Shown here: one piece after another, positions 9,167-19,046 of the stretch
How positions within the stretch are numbered: position 1 is the stretch's first letter
Layout of the letters: the number at the start of each line of letters is the position of its first letter
NCBI GenBank assembly: GCA_963724945.1
Contig: CAVRWL010000003.1
Location: forward strand, 1,984,001 to 2,048,000
Length of the DNA stretch: 64,000 nucleotides
Source: Hyphomicrobium_A sp963724945
GTDB taxonomy: Bacteria; Pseudomonadota; Alphaproteobacteria; Rhizobiales; Hyphomicrobiaceae
Reading direction: 5' to 3'
Notes under the pieces: generated by a model
Database searches by the model: none
Told to the model about the DNA's origin: nothing
Seen by the model: only the letters and a program-made list of their open reading frames with translations
Made by a program: the position numbers and the translations under genes

Positions 9167-9357
9167 CTATGGTTCTGAACCGAATTGGGGCCTAACTGGG
9201 GGCTTCGTGTGGCCCGTTTAGCTATATGGTGCCAAGCTTTTGCGACATCGAGGGGCCAGAGTCACGCTCCGATGTGGAAAAACAGCTTGCCATCTTGACG
9301 CCCCGCTGGTGGGTTCGAATCGCTTAATTCACGCTAGTGTGCAAGAGTGGAGTCGGC

Positions 9358-9609
9358 ATGCAAGAGATGCGAACGGCAACGGCGGGAAGCAAGGCCGCGG
9401 CGCGCCTGAAGGCGCTCTTTGCCGCGGGTGCGCTGACGCTTGCCGTCGGGGGCTGCGGCACCGCGATTGAGACGCCGCTCCCCGATATGAAGGCAGCCGC
9501 CTCCACCTCGCTCACGCAAGCCGAACGCGACAAAGCAGTCGCCGAGCTTAACCGAAAACGATTGACCCACGAGCAGGATGCGGAGCAGCAGATCGAGCAG
9601 GCCCGCTGA
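9358..9609 (+). CDS. Small lipoprotein, unknown function
   Basis: 83 residues from the ATG at 9358. A basic head is followed by a hydrophobic segment ending in lipobox 'AVGGC' (Cys at about residue 33), so it is a predicted lipoprotein. The mature part is short, charged and helical, with Gln, Glu and Ala, and ends 'QQIEQAR'. Small lipoproteins of this kind often sit upstream of the aminotransferase-hom block in alphaproteobacteria. Function unknown. Confidence 0.7.
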   Translation: MQEMRTATAGSKAAARLKALFAAGALTLAVGGCGTAIETPLPDMKAAASTSLTQAERDKAVAELNRKRLTHEQDAEQQIEQAR

Positions 9610-9703
9610 GCAGGCCCGGCATGCTGGGGCCCCTGGACGGGCCCCAAGGCCGGGCGTAAACACTGGGCGCTCGCTCTCTCCGCTTAAGGATCTCGAGGCG
9701 CCC

Positions 9704-10931
9704 TTGCCCCAAGAGTTTCACCGCATCAAGCGTCTGCCGCCTTACGTCTTCGCCGAGGTCAACCGGCTGAAGGCGGCGGCACGCGCGCGCGGCGCCGACA
9801 TCATCGATCTCGGCATGGGCAATCCGGACCTGCCGACGCCGCAGCACATCGTCGACAAGCTCGTCGAGACGGTCTCCAAGCCGCGTACGCACCGCTACTC
9901 GGCATCCAAGGGCATTCCAGGTCTGCGCAAGGCGCAGGCCGCCTACTACGCGCGCCGCTTCGGCGTGAAGCTCGATCCCGAGACGCAGATCGTCGCCACG
10001 CTCGGCTCCAAGGAAGGCTTCGCCAACATGGCGCAGGCGATCACCGCGCCGGGCGACGTGATCTTAGTGCCGAACCCCACCTATCCGATCCACGAGTTCG
10101 GCTTCCTGCTGTCGGGCGCCGCGATCCGCCACCTGCCGGCCTCGACGGGCGAGGAATTCCTGCGCCTCGTGGAGCGCGCCTGCAAGCACACGATCCCCAG
10201 GCCGTTGGCGCTCGTGCTCTCCTACCCGTCGAACCCGACGGCGATGACGGCGGACCTCGACTTCTATAAGGACGCGGTCGAGCTCGCCAAGCGCCTCGAT
10301 CTGATCCTCCTGTCCGACATCGCCTATGCCGAGATCTACTTCGACGGCAATCCGCCGCCGTCGGTCTTGCAGGTGCCGGGCGCCATCGACATCGCGGTGG
10401 AGTTCACCTCGCTGTCCAAGACCTACAACATGCCGGGCTGGCGCATCGGCTTTGCGGTCGGCAACGAGCGCCTGATCGCGGCGCTGGCGCGCATCAAGTC
10501 CTATCTCGACTACGGCGCCTTCACGCCGGTGCAGGTGGCGGCCGCAGCGGCGCTCAACGGACCGCAGGACTGCGTGGAGGAGATCCGCTCGACCTATCAC
10601 AAGCGCCGCGACTGCCTCGTCGAGACGTTCTCGCGCGCGGGCTGGGAGATTCCCTCGCCACCCGCGACGATGTTCGCCTGGGCGCCGTTGCCGGAGCGCG
10701 TTCAAGGCGATGGGCTCGGTCGAGTTTGCCAAGCTTTTGATCGAGAAGGCGGAGATCGCCGTGTCGCCGGGGCTCGGCTTCGGCGAGTACGGGGAAGGCT
10801 ACATCCGCATCGCGCTCGTCGAGAACGAGCACCGCATCCGGCAGGCCGCCCGCAACCTCAAAAAGTTCCTCGCTCAGGCCCCGGAAACGATGCATAACGT
10901 GATCCCGATTCCGCAAAAAGCCAGCCGGTAA
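9704..10931 (+). pseudogene. PLP aminotransferase (AlaC / LL-DAP aminotransferase-like), frameshifted near the end
   Basis: Class I/II aminotransferase of the group annotated as alanine- or LL-diaminopimelate-type transaminase. Features seen are 'IDLGMGNPDLPTP' near the start, 'PNPTYPIHEFGF', and the PLP lysine in 'SLSKTYNMPGW' (Lys239 from the TTG at 9704). The first frame is sound to about 10698. Normal C-terminal sequence (FKAMGSVEFAKLL...) then continues in the next frame to a stop at 10931. One extra base near 10699 explains this. No ATG lies at the conserved N-terminus, so the TTG is the best start. It precedes hom, as in many alphaproteobacteria. Likely a functional gene with a sequence error. 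Confidence 0.8.
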
Positions 10932-10946
10932 TCCGTCACGTTCACT

Positions 10947-12274
10947 ATGCAGAAGCCTCTCACCCTGGGCATCGCCGGCCTTGGCACCGTCGGGGCAGGC
11001 CTGCTCCACTTGCTCGAGCACCACAAGGACCGTCTCGAGGAGAGGGCGGCCGTCAGATCCGCATCGTCGGCGTGTCGGCGCGCAGCAAGGATAAGGACCG
11101 CGGCGTCAAGACCGACGGCCTGCGCTGGTTCGACGACCCCATGGCGCTCGCGAGCGATCCTTCGATTGCGGTGTTCGTCGAGCTGATCGGCGGCGCGGAC
11201 GGGGTGGCGAAAGCGGCCGTCGAAGCGGCGCTGCGCGCAGGCAAGCACGTCGTCACCGCCAACAAGGCGCTGCTCGCCGAGCACGGGATCGCGCTCGCCA
11301 AGCTCGCCGAGGAGCGCAACGTCGCCTTGAACTTCGAGGCGGCGGTGGCGGGCGGCATTCCCGTCATCAAGACGCTCAGGGAGTCGCTCAGCGCCAACGA
11401 GGTGACGCGCGTCTACGGCATCCTCAACGGCACCTGCAATTACATCCTCACCACCATGGACGGACGAGCACCGCTCGTTCGCCGAGGTGCTGGCCGAGGC
11501 GCAGGCGCGCGGCTACGCCGAGGCCGATCCGACCTTCGACGTCGGCGGCTTCGACACCGCGCACAAGCTCGCCATCCTGACGAGCCTCGCCTTCGGCACC
11601 AAGATCGCCTTCGACCAGATCCACGTCGAGGGCATCCAGCTCGATCACCGAGGCCGACATCGAGGCGGCCGAGGACATGGGGTACCGCATCAAGCTCCTG
11701 GGCGTGGCCACGCGGGCGGAGAGCGGCATCGAGGCGCGTGTCAATCCGGCCATGGTGCCCAAGCACTCGGCCATCGCCGAGGTCTCGGGCGTGACCAATG
11801 CGGTTGCCATCGACGCCGATTATTGCGGCAGCCTGCTGCTGATCGGGCCCGGCGCCGGCGCGCATCCCACGGCCTCGGCCGTCGCCGCCGACATCCTCGA
11901 TATCGCCCGCGGCTGCGTCATGCCGCCGTTCCTGACACAGACGCGCAATCTGAAAGCCGTATAAGAAGGCGAAGCTCGGCGCCCACCAGGGCGCCTACTA
12001 CGTGCGCCTTTCGGTTTACGACCTGCCCGGAGCGATGGCGGCGATTGCAAAGCGCATGGGAGACCGCGAGGTCTCGCTCGAGAGCATCGTGCAGCGGCGC
12101 CCGCGCTCGGCGCTGCCGGGGATCGGCGCGCGCCTGAAGCCGGGCGCGCCGGCGCCCGTCGTGATGATCACGCACGAGACGACCGAGGAGGCGATCCGCC
12201 AGGCGATCGACGCGATCGAGCGCGACGGCAAGGTTTCCGAGCGGCCGCAGGTGATCCGCATCGAGAAGCTGTAG
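10947..12274 (+). pseudogene. hom: Homoserine dehydrogenase, broken by four frameshifts
   Basis: The pieces read as one homoserine dehydrogenase: NAD(P) loop 'GIAGLGTVGAGLL' (10947 frame), then 'VTANKALLAEHG' and 'ILNGTCNYILTTM', then 'ADPTFDVGGFDTAHKLAIL', then the catalytic-domain tail, and finally a C-terminal ACT domain (about 12002-12274). The coding frame changes near 11050 (one base lost in a G run), 11460, 11640 and 11955 (one base gained each). The enzyme makes homoserine from aspartate semialdehyde for Thr and Met synthesis, so loss would normally cause auxotrophy. Sequence error is likelier than decay. It is followed 15 bases later by glpX. Confidence 0.85.
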
Positions 12275-12289
12275 CGAGGACGAGCGGCG

Positions 12290-13300
12290 GTGAGTGGGGA
12301 GGGTAAGCCCATGGCAGGAGAGAGCGTCAAAACCGGGCTCGATCGCATGCTGGTGCTGGAGGTGGTGCGCGTGACGGAAGCCGCCGCCATCGCGGCAGCG
12401 CGTCTGCGCGGGCGCGGGCACGAGAAGGCCGCCGACAAGGCCGCCGTCGACGCCATGCGCCACGAGCTCGCCAAGCTCGCCATCCGCGGCACCGTCGTGA
12501 TCGGCGAGGGCGAGATGGACGAGGCGCCCATGCTCTACATCGGCGAGAAGGTCGGCTCGGGCGAGGGGCCCGAGGTCGACATCGCCGTCGATCCGCTCGA
12601 GGGCACCACGATCTGCGCCAAGGCGATGCCGAACGCGCTCGCCGTGCTCGCCATCTCCGAGCGCGGCGGGCTCTTGCACGCGCCCGACATCTACATGAAC
12701 AAGATCGCGATCGGCCCGGGCTATGCGCCCGACCTCGTCGATCTCGACGCCCCGCCGGCCGACAACCTCAACGCGCTCGCCAAGGCGAAGGGCGTGCCGA
12801 TCCGCGAGATCACCGCCTGCATCCTCGACCGCCCGCGCCATGCCGAGCTGATCGCGGCGGTGCGCGAGGCCGGCGCCGCTGTGCAGCTCATCCCCGACGG
12901 CGACATCGCCGGCGTGATCTGGACGACCGATCCGGAGGAGACCGGCATCGACATCTATCTGGGCCAGGGCGGGGCGCCCGAAGGCGTGCTGGCGGCGGGT
13001 GCACTGCGCTGCATCGGCGGCCAGATGCAGGGGCGCCTCATCCCGTCCACGGACGATGAGCGCAAGCGCGCGGAGAAGATGGGCATCGCCGACATCCACA
13101 AGAAGTACCGGATGGAGGACATGGCATCGGGCGACGTCATCGTGTCGGCAACAGGCGTCACCGACGGCTCACTGCTCGACGGGGTGCACTTCCGCGGCGA
13201 CTTTGCGGAGACCGAGTCGGTCGTCCTGCGCTCGCAGACGGGAACCGTGCGCCGCATCAGGACGACGTTCCGCGACATCGGCACGCGCTTCATCGGCTGA
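12290..13300 (+). CDS. glpX: Class II fructose-1,6-bisphosphatase GlpX
   Basis: 336 residues from the GTG at 12290; an ATG at 12311 is an alternative. Family motifs 'GEGEMDEAPMLYIGE' (about residues 70-84) and 'DPLEGTT' form the metal and phosphate site of GlpX, an Li-sensitive-phosphatase fold. It hydrolyses fructose-1,6-bisphosphate in gluconeogenesis, which a methylotroph needs to build hexoses from C3 units. It follows hom by 15 bases and belongs to the conserved hom-glpX-recJ neighbourhood, although here recJ is displaced by inserted genes. Confidence 0.95.
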   Translation: MSGEGKPMAGESVKTGLDRMLVLEVVRVTEAAAIAAARLRGRGHEKAADKAAVDAMRHELAKLAIRGTVVIGEGEMDEAPMLYIGEKVGSGEGPEVDIAVDPLEGTTICAKAMPNALAVLAISERGGLLHAPDIYMNKIAIGPGYAPDLVDLDAPPADNLNALAKAKGVPIREITACILDRPRHAELIAAVREAGAAVQLIPDGDIAGVIWTTDPEETGIDIYLGQGGAPEGVLAAGALRCIGGQMQGRLIPSTDDERKRAEKMGIADIHKKYRMEDMASGDVIVSATGVTDGSLLDGVHFRGDFAETESVVLRSQTGTVRRIRTTFRDIGTRFIG

Positions 13301-13317
13301 GACGAATTCGAATCACG

Positions 13318-13351
13318 GAGCGCCGGTGAGGCCGCTGATCTCGCGGCGCTC
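13318..13351 (+). terminator. Possible terminator hairpin after glpX
   Basis: Inverted repeat GAGCGCCG (13318-13325) and CGGCGCTC (13344-13351) with an 18-base loop, placed between the glpX stop and the convergent outer-membrane gene. There is no clear U tract, so this is tentative. Confidence 0.3.
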
Positions 13352-13372
13352 ACTCATTGCGGCCGTTCTCAA

Positions 13373-14386
13373 TCAGAAATGATAGGCGCCTTCCAATAGA
13401 AGGCCATAGCGCTCGGCATTGGTCTTGGATACTTGCGGCTGAGAAGCACCTACTGGAATAGCAGACTGCTCAAAATGGGCATGCCCGTCTGCATCATTGT
13501 ACTTCCAGTAGCGACCGCCGACGCCAAGGCTGAAGCAATCCGTGAATTGGTAGCTCAGGATGGCCTCGAGCTGGACACCGTCCGATGCTCCGTCGATCGG
13601 CGTGGAGCCGGCAAATCCACCGGGCTGGTTCTGCCGCAGCCAATGCGTATCCGATGCATCAAGCCAACCCCTTGCGTAGGCGGCCTCGGCTTGCAAGCGC
13701 CAATAGCGTGCTAATGTCCAGTCGCCGGAGACGCCCAACCTTAACGCGTTCCATTGGAATTCCTCGGTAATACCGAGCACGCTCGATGGAATGGCCGGAA
13801 CACATACGGCGGGGTTGCCGGCAGTTTGCACGCAGCCGAAGGCTTCGTCCTTATCTTTCCAATAGTGATAGCCCACGAAGGGACCGAGCTTGGTCTTACG
13901 AGTATTCACGACGTTGTAGCCAACGTCCACAGACCCATAAGCAAGCGATCCCTGGGCCGAGCTGTCCGTGCTTGAATAGGGCACGATGAATGGTGGGAAG
14001 TCCTCATCCTGCATCGTGCCGTTGCCCAGCACGCCGCCACCGATATAGCCTTTGACGAAAACCCCGAAAGCGGTGTCAAGGCGGAAGAATGCTTCGCCCG
14101 AATGACCTTTGAGGTCATCCCAAGTCAGACGGGAGACCATGGAGGTGCCCGGCACATCGTAAAGATTAAACTGGTCTCTTCCTGTGCTGTACCAATAACG
14201 GCCGCCCACCTCGAGCGCATAGCCCTTCACGGGCGGTGGCAGCGGCCCCAGTTTGTCAGCAAGCGTACTCGTTGGAATAAATACAAGTGCACCTAGAAGC
14301 CGGCCTGGTGTCTTGCCTCCGCCGGGGGCCTTGACCGCCAGCGCCGTTGCCCGAAGATGGCGCTTTGGCGCATTTCGAAAGGGCAT
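13373..14386 (-). CDS. Outer-membrane beta-barrel protein
   Basis: 337 residues ending 'EGAYHF', the aromatic C-terminus recognised by the BAM machinery. From residue 50 on, alternating hydrophobic/polar strands with many Gly, Tyr and Trp are visible, including 'MVSRLTWDDLKGHSGEAFFRL', a pattern known in Rhizobiales barrel proteins of unknown substrate. The N-terminal region has a weak signal-peptide-like segment around residues 28-43. The start is uncertain: this ATG lies only two bases from the divergent gene's GTG. GC content is visibly lower than in the flanking genes, which could indicate transfer. Confidence 0.65.
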   Translation of the reverse strand: MPFRNAPKRHLRATALAVKAPGGGKTPGRLLGALVFIPTSTLADKLGPLPPPVKGYALEVGGRYWYSTGRDQFNLYDVPGTSMVSRLTWDDLKGHSGEAFFRLDTAFGVFVKGYIGGGVLGNGTMQDEDFPPFIVPYSSTDSSAQGSLAYGSVDVGYNVVNTRKTKLGPFVGYHYWKDKDEAFGCVQTAGNPAVCVPAIPSSVLGITEEFQWNALRLGVSGDWTLARYWRLQAEAAYARGWLDASDTHWLRQNQPGGFAGSTPIDGASDGVQLEAILSYQFTDCFSLGVGGRYWKYNDADGHAHFEQSAIPVGASQPQVSKTNAERYGLLLEGAYHF

Positions 14387-14388
14387 GC

Positions 14389-14907
14389 GTGGACGAGCGT
14401 GACGCCGGCGGCTACTCGGTCACCTACAACCGCGACGAGATCCAGTTCCCGGTCTACGTGATAGCCGTCTTGGCCTTGGTGCTGCTGGCGGCCGCCTGGG
14501 CGACCGGGCAGACGCTTTGGCTCGTGCTGTTTGCCGCCGCCGCAGGCGTCACCTACTACAATTTTCCGCTGCTCGAGACGCGGCGCCCGACGCTCGGCGC
14601 CAACCAGTACGGGATCTTCATCCAGGGCTTCGGCCTTATCCGCTGGCGCGCCATCGACCGCATCGAGGTCGTCGAGATCGCGGAGCGCGCCAACACGATT
14701 CACGAGCTGCAGATCGGGCTCAACATGGTGCTATCGAGCGCGCTCGTCGCCGATTGGCGCAGATTGCCGTTCTACCGCTCGTTGATGCGCCTGCCGTGGT
14801 CGATGGGGCAGTCGAACGTCGTGCGCATCAACCTCGACCCGTTCAATCAGCCGCCCGATGAGATCCAGCGCACGCTCGTTCGGCTGTGGCGCCACTACCG
14901 CAGCTAG
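14389..14907 (+). CDS. Two-helix membrane protein, unknown function
   Basis: 172 residues from the GTG at 14389, preceded by AAAGGG. After a short polar head ('DERDAGGYSVTYNRDEI') come two hydrophobic helices (about residues 21-40 and 43-58), then a cytoplasmic domain with 'GIFIQGFGLIRWRAIDRIEVVE', which looks like a small PH-like/YcxB-like beta domain. The C-terminus is helical. The role is unknown. Confidence 0.6.
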   Translation: MDERDAGGYSVTYNRDEIQFPVYVIAVLALVLLAAAWATGQTLWLVLFAAAAGVTYYNFPLLETRRPTLGANQYGIFIQGFGLIRWRAIDRIEVVEIAERANTIHELQIGLNMVLSSALVADWRRLPFYRSLMRLPWSMGQSNVVRINLDPFNQPPDEIQRTLVRLWRHYRS

Positions 14908-14938
14908 CCGGCGCTTGCGGACTCGAAGCTTCGGTGCC

Positions 14939-15991
14939 TCAGCGCCGGTATTGGCCCATGCGGCGCAAGATATCCGCGAGCGGGTCGTTGACCCAGGCCC
15001 GCGTCACCAGATCGCGATGGGTCACCTTGGTGATGCTTCCGGTGGCGCCGGGAAAGATGGTCACGCTGCCGGGTGCAAGCCGCGGCTCCAGCGATGTGTC
15101 GTAGCCGACCTCGCGGTCGGCGAGAACGCGCTCAAGCTCGGCGTTCTTGCTCTCGGTAGAGCCCAAGTAGGTCGAGACGAAGAACGCCGAGCGGTCGCGC
15201 GAGATCCATGAGGCGAACTTGTCGAGCTCGCCATAAAGGGCATCGAGCAGGATGACGCCGCGCACGCGGTTCATGAGGCCGCCGCGCGCCGCGCTCCAGG
15301 CCGCCGGCAAATAGCCGCCCGAGTAGGCCACGATCACGATGGGCATCGAGGCGAAGGTGCGCACCGAGCGGGGATCGCCGTCGAGGCGCGCGAGCTTTTG
15401 CGCGGCCTCCCCGACGAAACGGCCGAAGGCGCCCGGCTGCCAGAACTTGCCCGCGCTCGAATCGGCGGCGTCGACGGCGAGCTGCGGCGCGACCAGCACC
15501 GCGTTCAAGCCCGAGGCCGTGATCTGCGCCGGCACGCGCTGGCGCCGCAGCACATCGCGGCGCAGCGTCGCCCCGTGGCCGTGGAAGAAGACGATCATCA
15601 CCGACGGCTTGCGGGTGTCGAAGCCTTTGGGGATGTGCAGGAGCACGCGGTTGTCGCTGTAGGTCTCGTCCGCCCAGTAGAGGCGGCCGTATGGCGTCAT
15701 GTGTCCGCGCCGGCCGGCCTCATCGACATTGAGGAACGGCTTGTCGGTGCCGGCGATGGGGCCGTCGTAGGGAAAGGGCGCGGTCTCGAACGGCACGAGC
15801 GCCGTGACGTCGTGCTTCAAGCCCGTGCTGCGCGGACGCACCTTGTGATGCACCTGGTGCGGCGTCGGCACGCGCAGGGAGATGGTCGTGAGCCAGTCGC
15901 CGATCGCGTCCGCCGAGCTGCTCGAAGGCAGCGCGAGAACGCTCGCAACGGCGATAGCCGCGCCGATCGAAATGATTCGCAGAGGCTGCAT
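14939..15991 (-). CDS. Exported alpha/beta-hydrolase-like protein
   Basis: 350 residues from the ATG at 15991 behind GAGGGGG. A signal peptide spans about residues 1-27 (cleavage after an Ala-rich SSSSADA). The mature domain shows 'VMIVFFHGHGATLRRD', an oxyanion-loop-like segment, and 'VIVAYSGGYLPAAW', a nucleophile-elbow-like G-X-S-X-G variant (A-Y-S-G-G). A late His ('KVTHRDLV') could complete the site. It is probably a periplasmic esterase or hydrolase of unknown substrate. No operon partner is evident. Confidence 0.6.
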   Translation of the reverse strand: MQPLRIISIGAAIAVASVLALPSSSSADAIGDWLTTISLRVPTPHQVHHKVRPRSTGLKHDVTALVPFETAPFPYDGPIAGTDKPFLNVDEAGRRGHMTPYGRLYWADETYSDNRVLLHIPKGFDTRKPSVMIVFFHGHGATLRRDVLRRQRVPAQITASGLNAVLVAPQLAVDAADSSAGKFWQPGAFGRFVGEAAQKLARLDGDPRSVRTFASMPIVIVAYSGGYLPAAWSAARGGLMNRVRGVILLDALYGELDKFASWISRDRSAFFVSTYLGSTESKNAELERVLADREVGYDTSLEPRLAPGSVTIFPGATGSITKVTHRDLVTRAWVNDPLADILRRMGQYRR

Positions 15992-16351
15992 TGACCCCCT
16001 CGTTAGCGTTCTGCGGGCCAACTCTGCCGCAAGCGCCTTACTTTTGGATAACTCGGTACGGCGCCCCACGCTGCGTACGAAGCCCGATATGGACTGACCC
16101 CCGATGGGGCTGCTGTTAAGGCCCCGGATAGGGGAAAAAGATGTCCATACGATGGGCACGCTCCACGGCGCTGCCCACGGCGCCCAGGAGGCCGCGGTCC
16201 TGCCGTATTTCTGGCGCCTCCAGTGGCGCTCCCAGGCACCCTCCGGTGCAAAATGGCAACGCGATTAAGACATGTCTGTTATTCGATTGCCGGACCCCGT
16301 GCCGTCCCCTAGGGTTTGCGCGGCACGAACGCTCACCGCGCAGGCTCTTCG
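15992..16351. other. Intergenic region between divergent genes
   Basis: About 360 bases between the leftward hydrolase and the rightward permease. No coding potential, tRNA or strong hairpin was seen. It should carry promoters for both. Confidence 0.3.
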
Positions 16352-17788
16352 ATGGCAGTCGCAGGCATGATCGGCGCGCCCTCCTCCGAGGAGCGCCCGG
16401 TGGAGTTGCGTACGGTCTCGACGACAACGGCGGCGGCCATTGCCATTGCCGACATGATCGGCATTGGCGTCTTCACCAGCCTCGGCTTCCAGGTCCAGAG
16501 CATTCCCTCGGCCTTCTCCGTGCTCATGCTGTGGGTCGTCGGGGGCATCGCAGCGCTGTGCGGGGCGCTCTCCTATGCCGAGCTCGCCGCCGCGCTGCCG
16601 CGCTCGGGCGGCGAGTACAACTTCCTCTCGCGCATCTACGGCCAGGCCGTGGGCTTCGTCGCCGGGTGGATCTCGGCGACCGTCGGCTTCGCGGCCCCCG
16701 TCGCGCTGGCGGCGATGGCGTTCGGCTAATATTTCGCCGGAGTGGTGCCGGGGTAATCCCCAGCGTGGTTGCGGGAGACGGCACCCAGATCAACACCGTC
16801 ATCGGCACCGTCATTCAGTCACTGCAGAACCCGGTTGTGCTGCTCGGCCTCGCGCCACGTGGCTCGTCGGGCTCGTGCACCTGCGCGGGGTCAGGCTCGG
16901 CAGCGCATTCCACAACGTCTCGACCGCCATGAAGCTCGCGCTCGTTGCGGTGTTTATTCTCGCGGGGCTGCTGGTCGGCACGCCGCAGCCGATCTCGTTT
17001 GCGCCCGCGCGCCGACCTTCACTACATGACCGGCGCGCCGTTCGCGGTCGGGCTCGTGTTCGTGATGTACGCCTACTCTGGCTGGAACGCGGCGACCTAC
17101 ATCGCCGGCGAGGTGCGCGATCCCAAGCGCAGCCTGCCGCTCGCGCTTCTGTCGGCGACGCTCGTCGTTCTCGTGCTCTACGTCGGCCTCAACGCCGTCT
17201 TTCTCTACACGACGCCGATTTCTGAGATGGCCGGGCAGATCGACGTCGCGCTCATCGCCGGGCGGCACATCTTCGGCGACTCCGGCGGCCGCATCGTCGG
17301 CGCGCTCATCTGCTTGGGGCTCATCTCCTCCATCAGCGCCATGACCTGGATCGGGCCGCGCGTCACCATGGTGATGGGCGAGGACATCCCCATGCTGCGC
17401 ATCTTCGCGCTGAGATCGCAGACCGGCGCGCCCGTCGTCGCCATTCTCTTTCAGCTGCTAGTCACGACGACGCTGCTGGCGACCCGCAGCTTCGAGGCCG
17501 TGCTGGAGTTCATATCCAGTTCAGCCTGACATTCTGCTCCTTCCTGGCCGTGCTCGGCGTCATCGTCCTGCGCGTGACCCAGCCCGATCTGGAGCGCCCC
17601 TACCGCATGTGGGGCTATCCTGTAACGCCGCTCGTCTTTCCTCGCCGTGACGCGTTCATGATGTACTACCTATTGCTGGAACGGCCGACGGAATTGCTCG
17701 CGAGCATCGCCACCATGCTGGTCGGGCTCGGCATCTATGCAGTCTCCATGGCACAGGCGCGCCGTACCGCGCCACAACGGAAAGCTGA
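16352..17788 (+). pseudogene. APC-family amino-acid permease, multiply frameshifted
   Basis: Recognisable APC transporter pieces occur in order but in changing frames. 'IADMIGIGVFTSLGFQ' and 'AALPRSGGEYNFLSRIYGQAVGF' (16352-16729) precede an in-frame TAA. Then comes 'ATWLVGLVHLRGVRLGS', then 'MYAYSGWNAATYIAGEVRDPKRSLP' through 17529, and last 'RVTQPDLERPYRMWGYPVTPLVF'. At least four frame changes plus a nonsense codon and a compensating pair near 17640 are needed. A twelve-helix amino-acid transporter would result if repaired. Either a decaying gene or a stretch of poor sequence; the adjacent gene is also damaged, which favours poor sequence. The end is approximate. Confidence 0.7.
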
Positions 17789-17917
17789 GATGATGGATAG
17801 GACGCGATCGAACGTGAGGACGGCAGTGCTCTGCGCTCGGCATGGTGCTCGCGCTCGCGTCAGGCCGCCGCCGCCGAGACGGCGACCGCCGACGATACCG
17901 CGCGCATTCTCGCCGGC

Positions 17918-18919
17918 ATGCCGCCTGCGGCCGGTTCGCCGCTCACCAAGTTCACGCGCGACAGAAGCTGGCAGTCGCACGCCAAGCGCTTCGATTCCGC
18001 CTGGGCGGCGCTCGATAAGCGCCAGCTCTCGAAGATCCACGCCTGGTCGACGCGCTACCTGACGGCGCGCAAGCCCGTCGTCTTCTACATGTTCAGCGGT
18101 CCCGATTTCCTCTACGCGGACGCCTTCTATCCGGGCGCCGACACCTACGTGTTGAGCGCGCTCGAGCCGGTCGGCGAGATCCCCGATTTGACCGGGGTCT
18201 CGGCGCAGTCGCTCGCGGGCGGGCTCGGACGCATCGAGGGCTCGCTCAACTCGGTGTTGAGCTATAGCTTCTTCATCACCAGGAAGATGCGCCACGAGCT
18301 CAGCGGCGGACGCTTCAGCGGCACACTGCCGATCCTCTACGTCTTCCTCGCCCGCTCGGGCAAGACCGTGCACGAGGCGAGCCTCGTCACACTCGATGCC
18401 GACGGCGTCGTGCACCCGGCCTCGGAGAAGGCCGAGCGCAATGCGCCGAGGGGCGTCAAGATCACGTTCTCCTCCGGCAAGGACGGCAAGGAGCAGACGC
18501 TCTACTACTTCTCGACGGACCTTTCCAACGACGGCGTCAAGAAGAGCGGGTTCCTCAAGTTCTGCACCGGGCTCGGGCGCGCCGACAGCTTCTTGAAGAG
18601 CGCCTCCTATCTGCTGCACTCGGACAATTTCTCCACCGTGCGCAGCTTCATCGTCGATAGCAGCGATGCCATCGTCGAGGACGACTCCGGCATCCCCGTG
18701 CGCTACTTCAAGGACGACGAGTGGAAGCTTTACCCATTCGGCAACTACCTGCGCCCGCTCGGGCTCTTCCCGCACACCTACCAGCCGCAGATGAGCGCGC
18801 TCTTCCGCAAGGACCGCGCCGTGCCCCTCGATTTCGGCATCGGCTACCGTTGGCACCCGCGCGAATCCAACCTCTTGCTCGCCGTGCGCTCAGGCAAGAA
18901 GACCGCCGAGGGCGAATAG
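17918..18919 (+). CDS. Conserved exported protein of unknown function (N-terminus likely upstream)
   Basis: The intact frame gives 333 residues from 17918. Its contents include 'KPVVFYMFSGPDFLYADAFYPGADTYVLSALEPVGEIP' and a C-terminal 'DFGIGYRWHPRESNLLLAV'. No known domain was recognised. Upstream, ATGs at 17790/17793 start a plausible signal peptide that runs through two frame changes (near 17830 and 17865) and reaches this frame as 'AETATADDTARILAGMPP'. The full precursor is therefore probably about 375 residues and periplasmic. Both shifts are one-base gains. Confidence 0.65.
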   Translation: MPPAAGSPLTKFTRDRSWQSHAKRFDSAWAALDKRQLSKIHAWSTRYLTARKPVVFYMFSGPDFLYADAFYPGADTYVLSALEPVGEIPDLTGVSAQSLAGGLGRIEGSLNSVLSYSFFITRKMRHELSGGRFSGTLPILYVFLARSGKTVHEASLVTLDADGVVHPASEKAERNAPRGVKITFSSGKDGKEQTLYYFSTDLSNDGVKKSGFLKFCTGLGRADSFLKSASYLLHSDNFSTVRSFIVDSSDAIVEDDSGIPVRYFKDDEWKLYPFGNYLRPLGLFPHTYQPQMSALFRKDRAVPLDFGIGYRWHPRESNLLLAVRSGKKTAEGE

Positions 18920-19046
18920 CCTCGCAACGCGCCGCCGTCACGCGCTTGCCCCTACAAGTTGGGGAGAAAGGGCTGGCGTCGCCTCGCCAAGACCGCCGCC
19001 AGATGATCGACTGCGCTTGCGAAGCGAATCAGTGCGGGGTCGAGCG

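Noticed and set aside
11918..13099. Minus-strand ORF (393 codons) opposite hom/glpX
   Set aside because: GlpX motifs are on the plus strand; this frame has no recognisable sequence.
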